A stretch of DNA of 40,486 nucleotides from Bacteroidia bacterium (lineage in GTDB: Bacteria > Bacteroidota > Ignavibacteria > UBA10030). Both the position numbers and the translations under genes were made by a program. Where the stretch lies: assembly GCA_022180565.1 (NCBI GenBank), contig BQML01000039.1, positions 1 to 40,486 on the forward strand. The letters run 5' to 3'. This document shows positions 18,012-26,767 of the stretch, in pieces. The notes under the pieces are model-generated. The model saw only the letters and a list, made by a program, of their open reading frames with translations, did not search any database and was not told the origin of the DNA. Position 1 is the stretch's first letter, and every line of letters begins with the position of its first letter.

Positions 18012-18998
18012 TTACTGAAGGTATTCCCTGACGGAATATTGCTGAGTGTCGCGTTCCTGCCGTGTGATCATCTCTCCCAGGAGCCCGATCGAAACAAACT
18101 GGACGCCGATGATAATGAAGAGAAAACCGACCAGGAACAATGGCCGGTTGCTGAGGGAGGTACGGCCGAGGAGCCATTCGATGGAGAGCGTGACATCGAT
18201 GACAGCGCCAATCGTGAACGAAACGATCCCCCAGACCCCGAACAAATGGAGCGGACGGCGTATATACCGGGTCGTGAAAAGAATGGTCAGCAGATCAAGG
18301 AAACCCCTGATGAACCTGCTGATTCCGAATTTAGTTTTGCCGTACTTGCGGGGATGGTGCTGAACGACCTTTTCCCCGACCCTATAACCGGCCCAATGTG
18401 CCAGCACCGGAATGTACCGGTGAAGTTCGCCGTAGACATTGAGTTCTTTGACAACTTCCTTTCGATAGGCCTTCAGGCCGCAGTTGAAGTCGTGGATGGG
18501 AATGCCGGTCAGTTTCGCAGTCACAAAATTGAAAAATCGGGATGGGATGGTTTTCGAAATCGGATCGAAGCGTTTTCGCTTCCAACCGGAGATCATGTCG
18601 TACGAATCGGTCAGTGCTTCCAGGAGGGAAGGAATCTCAGCCGGGTCGTCCTGAAGGTCCGCATCGAGGGTGATGACAAAATCCCCCGTGGCCGCCGCGA
18701 ATCCCACGGAAAGAGCCGCCGATTTTCCAAAATTCCGCCTGAAACGAATCACCTTGACATTTCTGTGCCTGCTGTGGAGTCCTCGAAGCACAGCAAACGA
18801 ATTGTCGGTGCTCCCGTCATCAACGAGAATGATCTCGAACGGCTCATTCATTTCCCGTGACACTCTTTGAAGCGACTCAAAAAGTTCGGTGATCGATTCT
18901 TCTTCGTTAAAGAGAGGAACGACAACGGAGATGCGCGGCGGCTTTGCCCGCAATCGGGCCGCACGTGGTGACTGTTTTGCCAAAGATGCTGTGGGCAT
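18012..18998 (-). CDS. GtrB/CsbB/ArnC-like GT2 polyprenyl-phosphate glycosyltransferase
   Basis: The 328-residue protein has a GT2 domain resembling dolichol-phosphate mannose synthase: ISVVVPLFNEEESI, ILVDDGSTDNS, the FGKSAAL stretch, and LDADLQDDP (112-119) for metal and donor binding. Two C-terminal membrane helices (about 235-260 and 270-300) match the GtrB/CsbB/ArnC subgroup. These enzymes charge undecaprenyl phosphate with one sugar on the inside; after flipping, a GT-C enzyme uses it outside. The cluster has two such candidates, the GT-C protein just upstream and the YfhO-like protein. A small GtrA-type flippase was not found. Confidence 0.9.
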   Translation of the reverse strand: MPTASLAKQSPRAARLRAKPPRISVVVPLFNEEESITELFESLQRVSREMNEPFEIILVDDGSTDNSFAVLRGLHSRHRNVKVIRFRRNFGKSAALSVGFAAATGDFVITLDADLQDDPAEIPSLLEALTDSYDMISGWKRKRFDPISKTIPSRFFNFVTAKLTGIPIHDFNCGLKAYRKEVVKELNVYGELHRYIPVLAHWAGYRVGEKVVQHHPRKYGKTKFGISRFIRGFLDLLTILFTTRYIRRPLHLFGVWGIVSFTIGAVIDVTLSIEWLLGRTSLSNRPLFLVGFLFIIIGVQFVSIGLLGEMITRQERDTQQYSVREYLQ

Positions 18999-19055
18999 AG
19001 GTCAGAGAGGGAACTTCAAAAAGGAACGGAAAAAAGCGAGGAAAAGCAACGACGC

Positions 19056-20630
19056 TCAACGGGTTGCCGCAGTATCGATCTCGTACAGTACGGCCGGTGG
19101 AGAGGTGGTGTACACGACAGGACGCAGTTGCGGGGGGGCCTGGCGCGGATCGAGAAGGAATTGGAATTGTGGACGCATGGCCGCTTCGATGAGGCTGAAA
19201 TAGAGGAACCGGGCTTTCAGCGTCCGGGCTTCCTTCAACAGTTGATCCATGGTCTCAACGTAAGGGAATCCCATCATCTCCAGGCCCAGGTAGTATGAGG
19301 CATGGGGTTTGCGTGTGATCAAACCATCCTCTCTCCGGTGAGGAACATTATTCTTGAACCATTCGGCAATCACCAGGACTTCCCTTGGCCCGGAGTCAAT
19401 GTTCTGCCGGTTGAACTGATAGGATTGGACAAACGTCCACCCGATGAGAACCAGCACAATGAAAACGGGGAGAGAAAGCCGGCCAACGGGTCTGACGGAT
19501 CGAAGCTTTTCCCACGAAAGAGCGTGCAAGGCAAGGACCGTGTACGCCGCAAGGAGGAACATCGAGAAGCGCTCGCTGTAGAAGACGATGAGGAGGATTC
19601 CGAAGAAGACAAGTGAATACACCAGAAACCCGGCAACGGTCCGATTGACGCGCTGTTTATACAAGAGCAGGATTCCGGCGACGGCGAAGACGCCGGTGTG
19701 CCAGCCCAAGAGAGTGGACAAATCGTTCAAGAGGTGATTCACAACATTGCCTGCAACGGTTGTGACAAACAGGCTCGGATCGGCGAAGATGACCTGACCG
19801 AGGGAAGTGTAGTGCCGGGAAGCCTGGCTCCAATACTCATCCCACCCCACCCGGCCCTTTGCAAACATCTCGTAGGCAATATTGAGGTAGTTCTTGTTAT
19901 AGAAGAAATCCCCCTTTTCGGCAAGGCAGTACATTCCCCAGGGGAGAATCGTTAGAAAGAACACCGCGAGGAATCCCGCGGACCTGAGACTTCGACGGGC
20001 GAGAGGTTCGTCGTGGGGGTTGATGAGCAGGAGTACCAGCGGTACTGCGACGACGACGAAGATTCCGTTATAACGGGTCAGGTACGCTATTCCGGCAAGG
20101 AACGCCGACAGGGCGAGGGCCGTTGCCGTGCGATCTTTGCAGAACAGAAAGCATGCTGAGGCGGCGACAAGGGCGAAAAACATCATGTCCGTTCCCGCGC
20201 TGTAGGAGTACTGAACAAACACGGGATTCACGGCAATGAGCAAGGTTCCCCAAAGTGCTCTTTCGGGTCCGACAAACTGAACCAGGAGGCGGTGAACGAA
20301 AAACACGCTCATGGAAGAAGCCAGGACGGCAAGGATGACACCGGTACGGAAGAAATCTCCAAAAACCAGACTCGCCGCGGCCAGCAATGCCGGGTAGGCT
20401 GGTCCGCGAAACTCCTCGATCAGAAGAGATCCTCGGAGAAGTGCCTCGGCGCCGGGGACGAAGGTCCAGAAGAAATCTGTTTCAATGCCATAGTCGCCAA
20501 CCGTATGGTACGTGAGCGCGGCGGAGAGCAGAATGGCGCCATAGAGGCCGGCCAGCCAAAGCGCGAGGCGCGGATGCATGACAAGACGCGCCGCAATCAA
20601 GACAGACTTCTGTTTCTGTTCTTTTCCCAC
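19056..20630 (-). CDS. ArnT/PMT-like GT-C membrane glycosyltransferase
   Basis: The 524-residue protein has about 11-12 membrane segments and a GT-C pattern: an acidic motif in the first outer loop (GIETDFFW), then FRGPAYPALLA and VNPVFVQYSYSAGTDMMFF. A soluble C-terminal domain follows (about 420-524). Related enzymes transfer a sugar from a polyprenyl-phosphate donor on the outer face of the inner membrane. The neighbouring GtrB-like gene probably makes that donor. The start is GTG at 20630; an ATG 17 codons later is possible. It is the first gene of the minus-strand cluster and has a clear consensus promoter upstream. Confidence 0.82.
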   Translation of the reverse strand: MGKEQKQKSVLIAARLVMHPRLALWLAGLYGAILLSAALTYHTVGDYGIETDFFWTFVPGAEALLRGSLLIEEFRGPAYPALLAAASLVFGDFFRTGVILAVLASSMSVFFVHRLLVQFVGPERALWGTLLIAVNPVFVQYSYSAGTDMMFFALVAASACFLFCKDRTATALALSAFLAGIAYLTRYNGIFVVVAVPLVLLLINPHDEPLARRSLRSAGFLAVFFLTILPWGMYCLAEKGDFFYNKNYLNIAYEMFAKGRVGWDEYWSQASRHYTSLGQVIFADPSLFVTTVAGNVVNHLLNDLSTLLGWHTGVFAVAGILLLYKQRVNRTVAGFLVYSLVFFGILLIVFYSERFSMFLLAAYTVLALHALSWEKLRSVRPVGRLSLPVFIVLVLIGWTFVQSYQFNRQNIDSGPREVLVIAEWFKNNVPHRREDGLITRKPHASYYLGLEMMGFPYVETMDQLLKEARTLKARFLYFSLIEAAMRPQFQFLLDPRQAPPQLRPVVYTTSPPAVLYEIDTAATR

Positions 20631-20655
20631 GAGGATTCGCCGACGTGAACCGGCT

Positions 20656-20685
20656 CAAAGTATTTTGAATTCGTCCGAGATGCAA
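20656..20685 (-). promoter_or_regulatory. Bacteroidota-type promoter for the polysaccharide cluster
   Basis: On the minus strand TTG (20685-20683) is followed after exactly 20 nt by TACTTTG (20662-20656), a perfect TAnnTTTG -7 element. Transcription would start near 20650, about 20 nt before the GTG start at 20630. It faces away from the ksgA promoter. Confidence 0.7.
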
Positions 20686-20699
20686 CCGCGCGGGGTTCG

Positions 20700-20730
20700 T
20701 TGCTTCTCCTCGCCTTGTTCGTTATATTGT
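20700..20730 (+). promoter_or_regulatory. Bacteroidota-like promoter for ksgA
   Basis: TTG (20700-20702), 20 nt, then TATATTGT (20723-20730), close to TAnnTTTG. The expected start near 20737 leaves a leader of about 16 nt before the ATG at 20753. Confidence 0.55.
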
Positions 20731-20752
20731 CAGGCGTTTTCTTCCGAACGGA

Positions 20753-21544
20753 ATGGTCGTTCCCAAAAAATCGCTGGGGCAAAATTTCCTGCGGGATGAG
20801 AACGTCGCGCGGAATATCGTGCAGACAATCCGCCCCGGTCGCCGCGATGCCGTTCTGGAGATCGGTCCCGGAATGGGAGTCCTTACCGCGTATCTGGTCG
20901 GAGAAGCGGGGCATTACCTTGGCGTCGAATTGGATCACCGTTTGCTGGAGCTCTTGCGGTCCCGTTTTCCCTCCGCCACGTTCCTCGAAGGGGATATCCT
21001 GGCCGTACGCATGAAGGATCTCCAGATTCCCGGCAATCTCGGATTGCGTGTCGTGGGAAACATCCCATACTCTCTCACGAGCGAGATACTGTTCTGGATT
21101 GTGGATCAGCGGAATGCGCTTGTCGACGCAACGTTGATGATGCAATGGGAAGTTGCCCGCCGTCTGACGGCGCGTCCCCGCACCAAGGATTACGGAATTC
21201 TCTCTGTCGTTCTTCAAATGTACATGGTTCCGGAGATCAGGTTCAAAGTCTCCCCCAACTCGTTCTATCCAAAGCCATCGGTTGATTCCGCCGTCGTTCA
21301 TTTGGGAAAAAGGAATTGGGTTCCGGCCCATTCCGAGGAATTGTTTCGTTCCGTTGTCCGGGGGACCTTCGGAAAGCGTCGAAAAACCCTCCTCAACAGC
21401 CTTCGATCCCTGGGATACGGAGAGGATGTGTTGCGGTCGCTCCGGTTTGATCTTGGGCGCCGTCCCGAAGAACTGAGCGGGGAGGAATTTCTGGAGCTTT
21501 CCTCCGAACTTTCCCGCTCCGGCGGAGTGAGCCCTCCCCCATGA
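20753..21544 (+). CDS. rsmA: 16S rRNA (adenine 1518/1519-N6) dimethyltransferase
   Basis: This 263-residue protein is RsmA/KsgA, which dimethylates two adjacent adenines in the 3' hairpin of 16S rRNA during small-subunit maturation. It shows the family opening KKSLGQNFLRDENVARNIV, the SAM site VLEIGPGMGVLT (34-45), acidic GVELDH, and the catalytic NIPY at 103-106. The C-terminal helical domain has VRGTFGKRRKTLLNSL. Length matches the family (about 260-275). It is divergent from the polysaccharide cluster and 90 nt ahead of mgtE, which appears to have its own -7 element. Confidence 0.97.
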   Translation: MVVPKKSLGQNFLRDENVARNIVQTIRPGRRDAVLEIGPGMGVLTAYLVGEAGHYLGVELDHRLLELLRSRFPSATFLEGDILAVRMKDLQIPGNLGLRVVGNIPYSLTSEILFWIVDQRNALVDATLMMQWEVARRLTARPRTKDYGILSVVLQMYMVPEIRFKVSPNSFYPKPSVDSAVVHLGKRNWVPAHSEELFRSVVRGTFGKRRKTLLNSLRSLGYGEDVLRSLRFDLGRRPEELSGEEFLELSSELSRSGGVSPPP

Positions 21545-21578
21545 GATCATGAGCGTGATCGTTGATGGTAATCAATCG

Positions 21579-21586
21579 TACCTTTG
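21579..21586 (+). promoter_or_regulatory. Candidate -7 promoter element for mgtE
   Basis: TACCTTTG is an exact TAnnTTTG match 49 nt before the mgtE ATG. The upstream -33 element is poor (a GTG rather than TTG at 21 nt spacing), so this is a moderate candidate. Confidence 0.4.
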
Positions 21587-21634
21587 CGGGGTTGGACCTT
21601 GGCAAGGTACACCTTCGATGCCGAATTTTTTGTC

Positions 21635-23032
21635 ATGACTGACTCGACAGACCACAGAGCCTTCAGCGATGAGCGTCGGGAGCTGATCGAGGTTGACGAC
21701 GAACTCATGAAGGACATTGAGGAGATTGTCCGGACCCGTTCCGACTTTCTCCTCCTGAATATCCTTCAGGACCTTACTCCTCCCGACATCGCCCACATCA
21801 TGAACCGGCTGGAAGCCGAGGAGGCGGAGTATGTCTTCGGCCTGCTGAAAGCCGATGTGGCGAGCGGGGTTCTTCTGGAACTGGACGAGTCCCATCGCGA
21901 ACATCTTCTGCCCCGTCTGCCGCAGGAGAAGCTGGCCGAGCTTGTCGATGCCATGGATTCGGATGATGCGGCGGATATTATCGGGGCGTTGTCGCGCGAC
22001 CAGGCCGCGAGAATCCTGGGAACGATGGACGTTGAGGATTCCTCGCATGTTGAGGAACTCCTGCGGTACGACGAGTCCACCGCCGGCGGCATCATGGCCA
22101 AGGAAGTTGCCACGGTCCATCCGGATGATACGGTGAAGAAGGCCATCAGAATTGTGCGGCGCATGGCGAAGGATCACAAGAATATTTACAATATCTATGT
22201 AACGACGGACGACGGACTCCTTGTGGGCACGGTTCCCATCCAAAGCCTTCTGCTCTACGCTCCCAATAAACGTATTCGAAAAATCATGAAGGACGACGTT
22301 GTGAGCGTGACGCCGGATGTCGACCAGGAAGAAGTAGCGCAGATCTTCAAGAAATACGACATCATTTCCCTCCCCGTTACGGATACGGCGGGGAAATTGC
22401 TCGGCCGCATTACTGTGGACGATATTGTGGATGTTCTGGAGGAAGAGCATGTGGAGGATGTGGCCCGTATGGTGGGTTCGGATGCGGACGAGATTGAGCG
22501 CCGTTCACCGACGCAGGTCGCTCTCCTCAGGCTCCCATGGGTTTTGACAACTCTTTTCATTGAGCTGGGAGCGGGACTCGTGATTAGCCGGTTCGATGAA
22601 ACTCTGAGTCGGGTTATCCTTCTGGCTTCCTTCATGCCGATTATCTCCGCCATCTCGGGAAACACGGGTCTGCAGTCTGCGGCCATCGTGGTTCGGGGCC
22701 TGGCAACCGGTCACGTGGATCTTGCGCGATGGTGGAAGCCTGTTATCCGCCAGGTCCAGACTACCCTGATCATCGGCGCTGCCTGTGGGCTCGTCATTGG
22801 TTTGATCGGAGCGTACTGGGACGGGAACGCGGTTTTTGGAGCGGTCGTTGGAACATCCATGTTTATTTCCATCAATATTTCGGGACTTGTCGGCACGGCG
22901 ACGCCGATGATTTCCAAACGGCTTGGTTTTGATCCCGCCCTGACTGCCGGACCGTTCGAAACGGCCTTCCAGGATGTTGTCGGTATCTCGATCTTCCTCT
23001 CGATCGCCACCCTCCTCATCCAATGGCTCTGA
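21635..23032 (+). CDS. mgtE: MgtE magnesium transporter
   Basis: The 465-residue protein has the complete MgtE order. The N-domain helical repeat includes LTPPDIAHIMNRLEAEEAEYVFGLL and DADDAADIIGALS-like repeats (about 30-130). Two CBS domains follow (about 135-260, with STAGGIMAKEVATVHPDDTV and the ISLPVTDTAGKLLGRITVDDIVDVL stretch), then five membrane helices (about 295-465) with the pore signature-like ISAISGNTGLQSAAIVVRGLA. It is a Mg2+ channel of the inner membrane that closes when cytosolic Mg2+ binds the N and CBS domains. The ATG at 21635 is chosen over an upstream TTG because family homology starts there. The PAP2 gene follows after 4 nt. Confidence 0.96.
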   Translation: MTDSTDHRAFSDERRELIEVDDELMKDIEEIVRTRSDFLLLNILQDLTPPDIAHIMNRLEAEEAEYVFGLLKADVASGVLLELDESHREHLLPRLPQEKLAELVDAMDSDDAADIIGALSRDQAARILGTMDVEDSSHVEELLRYDESTAGGIMAKEVATVHPDDTVKKAIRIVRRMAKDHKNIYNIYVTTDDGLLVGTVPIQSLLLYAPNKRIRKIMKDDVVSVTPDVDQEEVAQIFKKYDIISLPVTDTAGKLLGRITVDDIVDVLEEEHVEDVARMVGSDADEIERRSPTQVALLRLPWVLTTLFIELGAGLVISRFDETLSRVILLASFMPIISAISGNTGLQSAAIVVRGLATGHVDLARWWKPVIRQVQTTLIIGAACGLVIGLIGAYWDGNAVFGAVVGTSMFISINISGLVGTATPMISKRLGFDPALTAGPFETAFQDVVGISIFLSIATLLIQWL

Positions 23033-23036
23033 CCTG

Positions 23037-24005
23037 ATGACCTTCAAGCGAACGCTTGCGGCGTTTTCCCCGGCCGATGTGGTCACGATCGGATTTCTGC
23101 TGTTTCTGACTCTTCTCAATCTGCTGTTTCATTCGCGTGTGGAAGTGTGGGTCGAACTCTGTCTCGTCAACATCGCAGTTGTCGCGGGCATTGTCCTCCT
23201 GGCCCGCGGTGCGGACAGGAAGCGGACACGTTTGCTCACAGGACTGCATCGATGGTACTTGTATCCCGCGGTTCTGCTCATCTTCAAAGAGCTGTATTTC
23301 ATGATCCGCCCCATTCATCCTGTCGACTATGATGATCTTCTCATAGCGATCGATCGGTGGATGTTTGGGACAGATCCGACCCTCTGGCTGGCCAGATTTG
23401 CTCACCCGGTCGTGACCGAGATTCTCCAGGTTGCGTACTGGTCGTACTATCTTCTCTTCATCATCCTTGGGGTTGAAATCTACAGGCGGCACACCCTCAA
23501 ATCCTTTGACAAAGCGGGATTCCTGATCGTCTATGGATTCTATCTTTCCTATGTCGGTTACTTTATCCTGCCGGCCGTTGGTCCGCGATTCACGCTCCAC
23601 GATTTTGCCCTTCTCGATCAAGAATTGCCGGGACTTCTGCTTGCCGTCCCGCTCCGTGATTTCATCAACGCGGCAGAATCCATCCCGACGGGCGTTCCCA
23701 ATCCCGTCGACTATGTTCAGCGCGACGTTTTCCCGAGCGGGCATACCCAGTTGTCACTCATTGTGGTCTATTTGGCATTCCACTTCAAGCTCCGGTCGCG
23801 CTGGTTGCTCACCGCGCTGACGGTGCTTCTGATTTTCGGAACGGTGTACCTTCGGTATCATTATGTTATCGACGTTCTCGCCGGGGGTGTGTTCTTTCTG
23901 TTCACGGTATGGAGCGGCCACCACCTGGAGCTCAAGTGGAGTGATCTGCAGTATACATGGCGAGGCGAGAACAATGACCTTGAAACTCGCCGCGAAAACC
24001 GATAA
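23037..24005 (+). CDS. PAP2-superfamily membrane phosphatase
   Basis: The 322-residue membrane protein has about six to eight membrane helices and the PAP2 catalytic motifs near its end: FPSGHTQLS (His near 236) and the third motif in YLRYHYVIDVLAG, with Arg, His and Asp in the expected spacing. PAP2 enzymes remove phosphate from lipid phosphates such as undecaprenyl pyrophosphate or phosphatidic acid, or act as phospho-group transferases of the AUR1/inositolphosphoryl-ceramide type, which this layout resembles. It is coupled to mgtE (4-nt gap). A role in polyprenyl phosphate recycling is possible but unproven. Confidence 0.85.
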   Translation: MTFKRTLAAFSPADVVTIGFLLFLTLLNLLFHSRVEVWVELCLVNIAVVAGIVLLARGADRKRTRLLTGLHRWYLYPAVLLIFKELYFMIRPIHPVDYDDLLIAIDRWMFGTDPTLWLARFAHPVVTEILQVAYWSYYLLFIILGVEIYRRHTLKSFDKAGFLIVYGFYLSYVGYFILPAVGPRFTLHDFALLDQELPGLLLAVPLRDFINAAESIPTGVPNPVDYVQRDVFPSGHTQLSLIVVYLAFHFKLRSRWLLTALTVLLIFGTVYLRYHYVIDVLAGGVFFLFTVWSGHHLELKWSDLQYTWRGENNDLETRRENR

Positions 24006-24029
24006 GTTGTTGGTCAGCAAATTCCGCCG

Positions 24030-24296
24030 ATGACACAAGATCAAATGGTGAAGGAACTAGAGGTGCTTGCGGCAAACAGCGGCATAGGTCTGCGGTATGA
24101 GAAGGGTGATTTTGAAGGAGGCTACTGTGTTTTGAAGGACGAAAGGCTTATCGTTGTGAACAGAAAGCTTCCGCCGGCCCGCCGTGCCTCGATTCTTGCC
24201 CAGGGTCTCGCTGAAATAGGGATCGATGAGTTGTATCTCAAACCGGCTGTACGCGAGTTTATCGAAGATGAGCTTGCAAAGGCGGGGAGGTCCTGA
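24030..24296 (+). CDS. Small conserved-looking protein of unknown function
   Basis: This 88-residue protein is probably cytoplasmic: no signal peptide or membrane segment. The pattern GIGLRYEKGDFEGGYCVLKDERLIVVNRKLPPARRASILAQGL looks like a compact alpha/beta domain with a glycine pair, one Cys and a basic helix. I recall similar short proteins in Bacteroidota but no function. It sits between the PAP2 gene (24 nt) and the phosphatase (2 nt), so it is probably co-translated with the phosphatase and may take part in the same signalling step. Confidence 0.7.
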   Translation: MTQDQMVKELEVLAANSGIGLRYEKGDFEGGYCVLKDERLIVVNRKLPPARRASILAQGLAEIGIDELYLKPAVREFIEDELAKAGRS

Positions 24297-24298
24297 CC

Positions 24299-26716
24299 GT
24301 GAAACGCCTCTCGGCTCTTCTTCCCTTTCTCCTTGTCCTGGCCATTTCCGTGGCGGTTTTGATCGCCGTGTATCCGCGGACCTTTCCGCTCGGTGGATTG
24401 AGGCTCCTGATTGATTCACGGGAAGCGGCCGCGGCCTCCCGAACGTCTCTCGATTCCCTTGGCATTGAAGTGAATGGACTCAAGCCTGTGGCGGAGTTCC
24501 GTGTCAATCGGGCGTTTCTGAATGCCCTGCACCGGCTTCACGGTATAGACAGTACGAACGTCCTTCTGGAGTCCGGCGCGCCGGTGGGTTCGTGGCGTAC
24601 GCGGTGGAGAACGGAGAAGTCTCTGGGTTTGACGAGCGACAATTCCGAAGAGGGGGCCCAGAGGGTGATGGACGCCCTGCGAGGTCAGGTCAGTGTGGAG
24701 CTTGCCGCTGATGGCGGCCTTCTGGCGGTCGAACAGAAGATCGCCGACAGCGCACTCATGGCAACGATGTCGCTTGACGAAGCGCGGAGAATTGCCGCGG
24801 ACATTGTTGCCCGTCGAAGTGCATTAAGGACCTTCGTGGACACTCGGGCACCCGTTTCTGAAAAAACGATTGTTCAACCCCACCGGTCCGACTACGAATT
24901 CGTCTGGAGGGCTTCCCCGCCGTGGTGGCCCGGTGGTGCGGAAGTGAGAACGCTCGTGGCGGGGTCAACCCTGGCGGGACTGAGCACGGATTTCAGAATC
25001 CCCGAAGAGACCTCCGACACGTTGGAATCGGTTGTCCAGGTTACGGTTGTGATTCTGTACGTTGCCGTTATCGGATTCATGGTCGTCTCGGCCTTCAAGC
25101 GATTCCGTTCGTTCGAGATCGGCTTCAGACTTGCAACCATCATCGGCATCGTGGGCGCGCTCGTGATGGCGATCGAAATCCTCCTCTCGGTGCAGGAGGA
25201 TATCGGGTGGGGATTGATTCTTGCCGTCCTCCTGGGGCCGGTTTTTGTCGGGGGCGGTCTTGCACTGGTATGGGCGGTGAGCGAGTCGGTGGGTCGCGAG
25301 GTATGGAAGGAAAAATTCATCTCGCTGGATCTGCTGGCGAACGGGCATGTTTTTCATTCGCGGATTGGCGCAAGCATTGTCCGAGGGACGGCGCTTGGGG
25401 CATTTGCCGCAGCCCTGTTGTTCGTCGGAGTTGCCGCGACGGAAAACCTTCTGGGAATTCCGTTGCGCTGGGAGATGACCAGCGATGCTGTGGAGAACCA
25501 GTTTGACGTTATCCTGCCGTGGTTGTATGTCACCGGCAACGCGGTTTACACAAGCGCTTTCTTTTTCTCTCTTTTTATTCTCTACCTCTTTTCCCTTTTT
25601 CGTCGTTGGCTGGATTCTCCAGCGGCCGTCTTCGTCGGCGCTCTGCTGATCGTCGCCTTTGTCCGCCAGGGCCATACCTTCCCGCTGGGAATAAGCTTCG
25701 TCCTGCATGCGTTGGTCGCCGCCGTGTTTGTGTGGTCGTTCTTCAAAGGCGATGTTCTGACCTCGTACCTGACGGTGCTGACCTTTGGGGTCGTCAATTT
25801 GGCGGGTGTTCAGTTTGTCGTCGATCATCCTTTTTACGAATCTTCGGGTTGGCAGATGACCGCGGTGTTCGGACTCGCCGTCCTTGGCTCCCTCGCTTTG
25901 CAGTTTCGCAGGAAGGAGATCACGGACTTTGACGAAATCACGCCCGTGTTTGCGAGGCACATTACGGAGCGTCAACGGCTTCAACAGGAGTTGGAGATTG
26001 CCCGTGAGGTGCAGAGAAGCTTCCTGCCCAAGGAAAACCCCAGAGTTCCGGGACTCGATATCGACTCGATTTGTGTTCCTGCGCTCGAAGTGGGGGGAGA
26101 TTACTACGATTTTGTGCGGTTCGGACGGAACAAGTTTGCCGTGGCCGTGGGGGATGTGTCGGGCAAAGGGACTCAGGCGGCCTTCTACATGACGCTTGCC
26201 AAGGGATTTCTCCGTGCGCTTTCCGACGAAAACCAGTCGGCGACGAAGGTGCTGACGCAAATGAACAGGCTGTTTTACACAAACGTTGAGCGGGGATCGT
26301 TCATCAGCATGATCTATGGCATTTTTGATGCCGGCAGCCGGTTAGTCAGACTCACGCGCGCGGGACACAATCCGATCTATGTCTGGCGCGCCCGAAAGAA
26401 GACCTTGGAAATCTATCAGCCCGGCGGTTTGGCCTTGGGGCTCGAAGACAGCGGAAAGTTTTCGCGCTCGATTGAAGAAGTCAAGATTCGGTTTGGGAGT
26501 GGCGATAGTTTTGTGTTCTACACCGACGGCACTACGGAGGCGATGAACGCTCATCGGGAGGAGTACGGAGAGCATCGGTTGGCAGAAGTGCTGCGGATGA
26601 GCATGGGAAAGTCGTCATCGGAGATTATCAAGGCGGTACTGGAAGATGTGAAGCGGTTCATGGGCAAGGAGAAACAACACGACGACATGACGATGGTGGT
26701 GGTGAAGGTGCTCTAG
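24299..26716 (+). CDS. Membrane-bound PP2C (SpoIIE/RsbU-type) serine phosphatase
   Basis: The 805-residue protein starts at GTG with GGGAGG upstream, 2 nt after the previous stop. An N-terminal membrane helix (about 6-25) is followed by an extracytoplasmic region (30-245) with no recognised domain, then about eight membrane helices (250-545). A cytoplasmic linker helix and a PP2C domain (about 570-805) complete it. Phosphatase motifs are GGDYYDF, GDVSGKG, RAGHNP, YTDGTTEAMN and HDDMTMVVV, with the metal-binding Asp residues intact. Such enzymes dephosphorylate anti-sigma-factor antagonists in partner-switching pathways. It is thus probably a receptor that turns an outside signal into sigma-factor release. 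No antagonist or kinase gene is beside it. Confidence 0.9.
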   Translation: MKRLSALLPFLLVLAISVAVLIAVYPRTFPLGGLRLLIDSREAAAASRTSLDSLGIEVNGLKPVAEFRVNRAFLNALHRLHGIDSTNVLLESGAPVGSWRTRWRTEKSLGLTSDNSEEGAQRVMDALRGQVSVELAADGGLLAVEQKIADSALMATMSLDEARRIAADIVARRSALRTFVDTRAPVSEKTIVQPHRSDYEFVWRASPPWWPGGAEVRTLVAGSTLAGLSTDFRIPEETSDTLESVVQVTVVILYVAVIGFMVVSAFKRFRSFEIGFRLATIIGIVGALVMAIEILLSVQEDIGWGLILAVLLGPVFVGGGLALVWAVSESVGREVWKEKFISLDLLANGHVFHSRIGASIVRGTALGAFAAALLFVGVAATENLLGIPLRWEMTSDAVENQFDVILPWLYVTGNAVYTSAFFFSLFILYLFSLFRRWLDSPAAVFVGALLIVAFVRQGHTFPLGISFVLHALVAAVFVWSFFKGDVLTSYLTVLTFGVVNLAGVQFVVDHPFYESSGWQMTAVFGLAVLGSLALQFRRKEITDFDEITPVFARHITERQRLQQELEIAREVQRSFLPKENPRVPGLDIDSICVPALEVGGDYYDFVRFGRNKFAVAVGDVSGKGTQAAFYMTLAKGFLRALSDENQSATKVLTQMNRLFYTNVERGSFISMIYGIFDAGSRLVRLTRAGHNPIYVWRARKKTLEIYQPGGLALGLEDSGKFSRSIEEVKIRFGSGDSFVFYTDGTTEAMNAHREEYGEHRLAEVLRMSMGKSSSEIIKAVLEDVKRFMGKEKQHDDMTMVVVKVL

Positions 26717-26767
26717 ACTCGTCGATTCGTCCTATCGTTGGCTCGCCTATTCGTTGATTCGTATCTC

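Noticed and set aside
17886-18860. 324-codon open frame on the plus strand
   Set aside because: It is antisense to the GT2 gene with a complete motif set; no recognisable domain.
24965-26260. 431-codon open frame on the minus strand
   Set aside because: It is antisense to the PP2C phosphatase with clear catalytic motifs; composition is Arg/His/Gln-rich with no domain or ribosome-binding site.
26717-26767. Repeated ATTCGT-like words before aroQ
   Set aside because: The words are short and irregularly spaced, and no element boundary or function can be supported.
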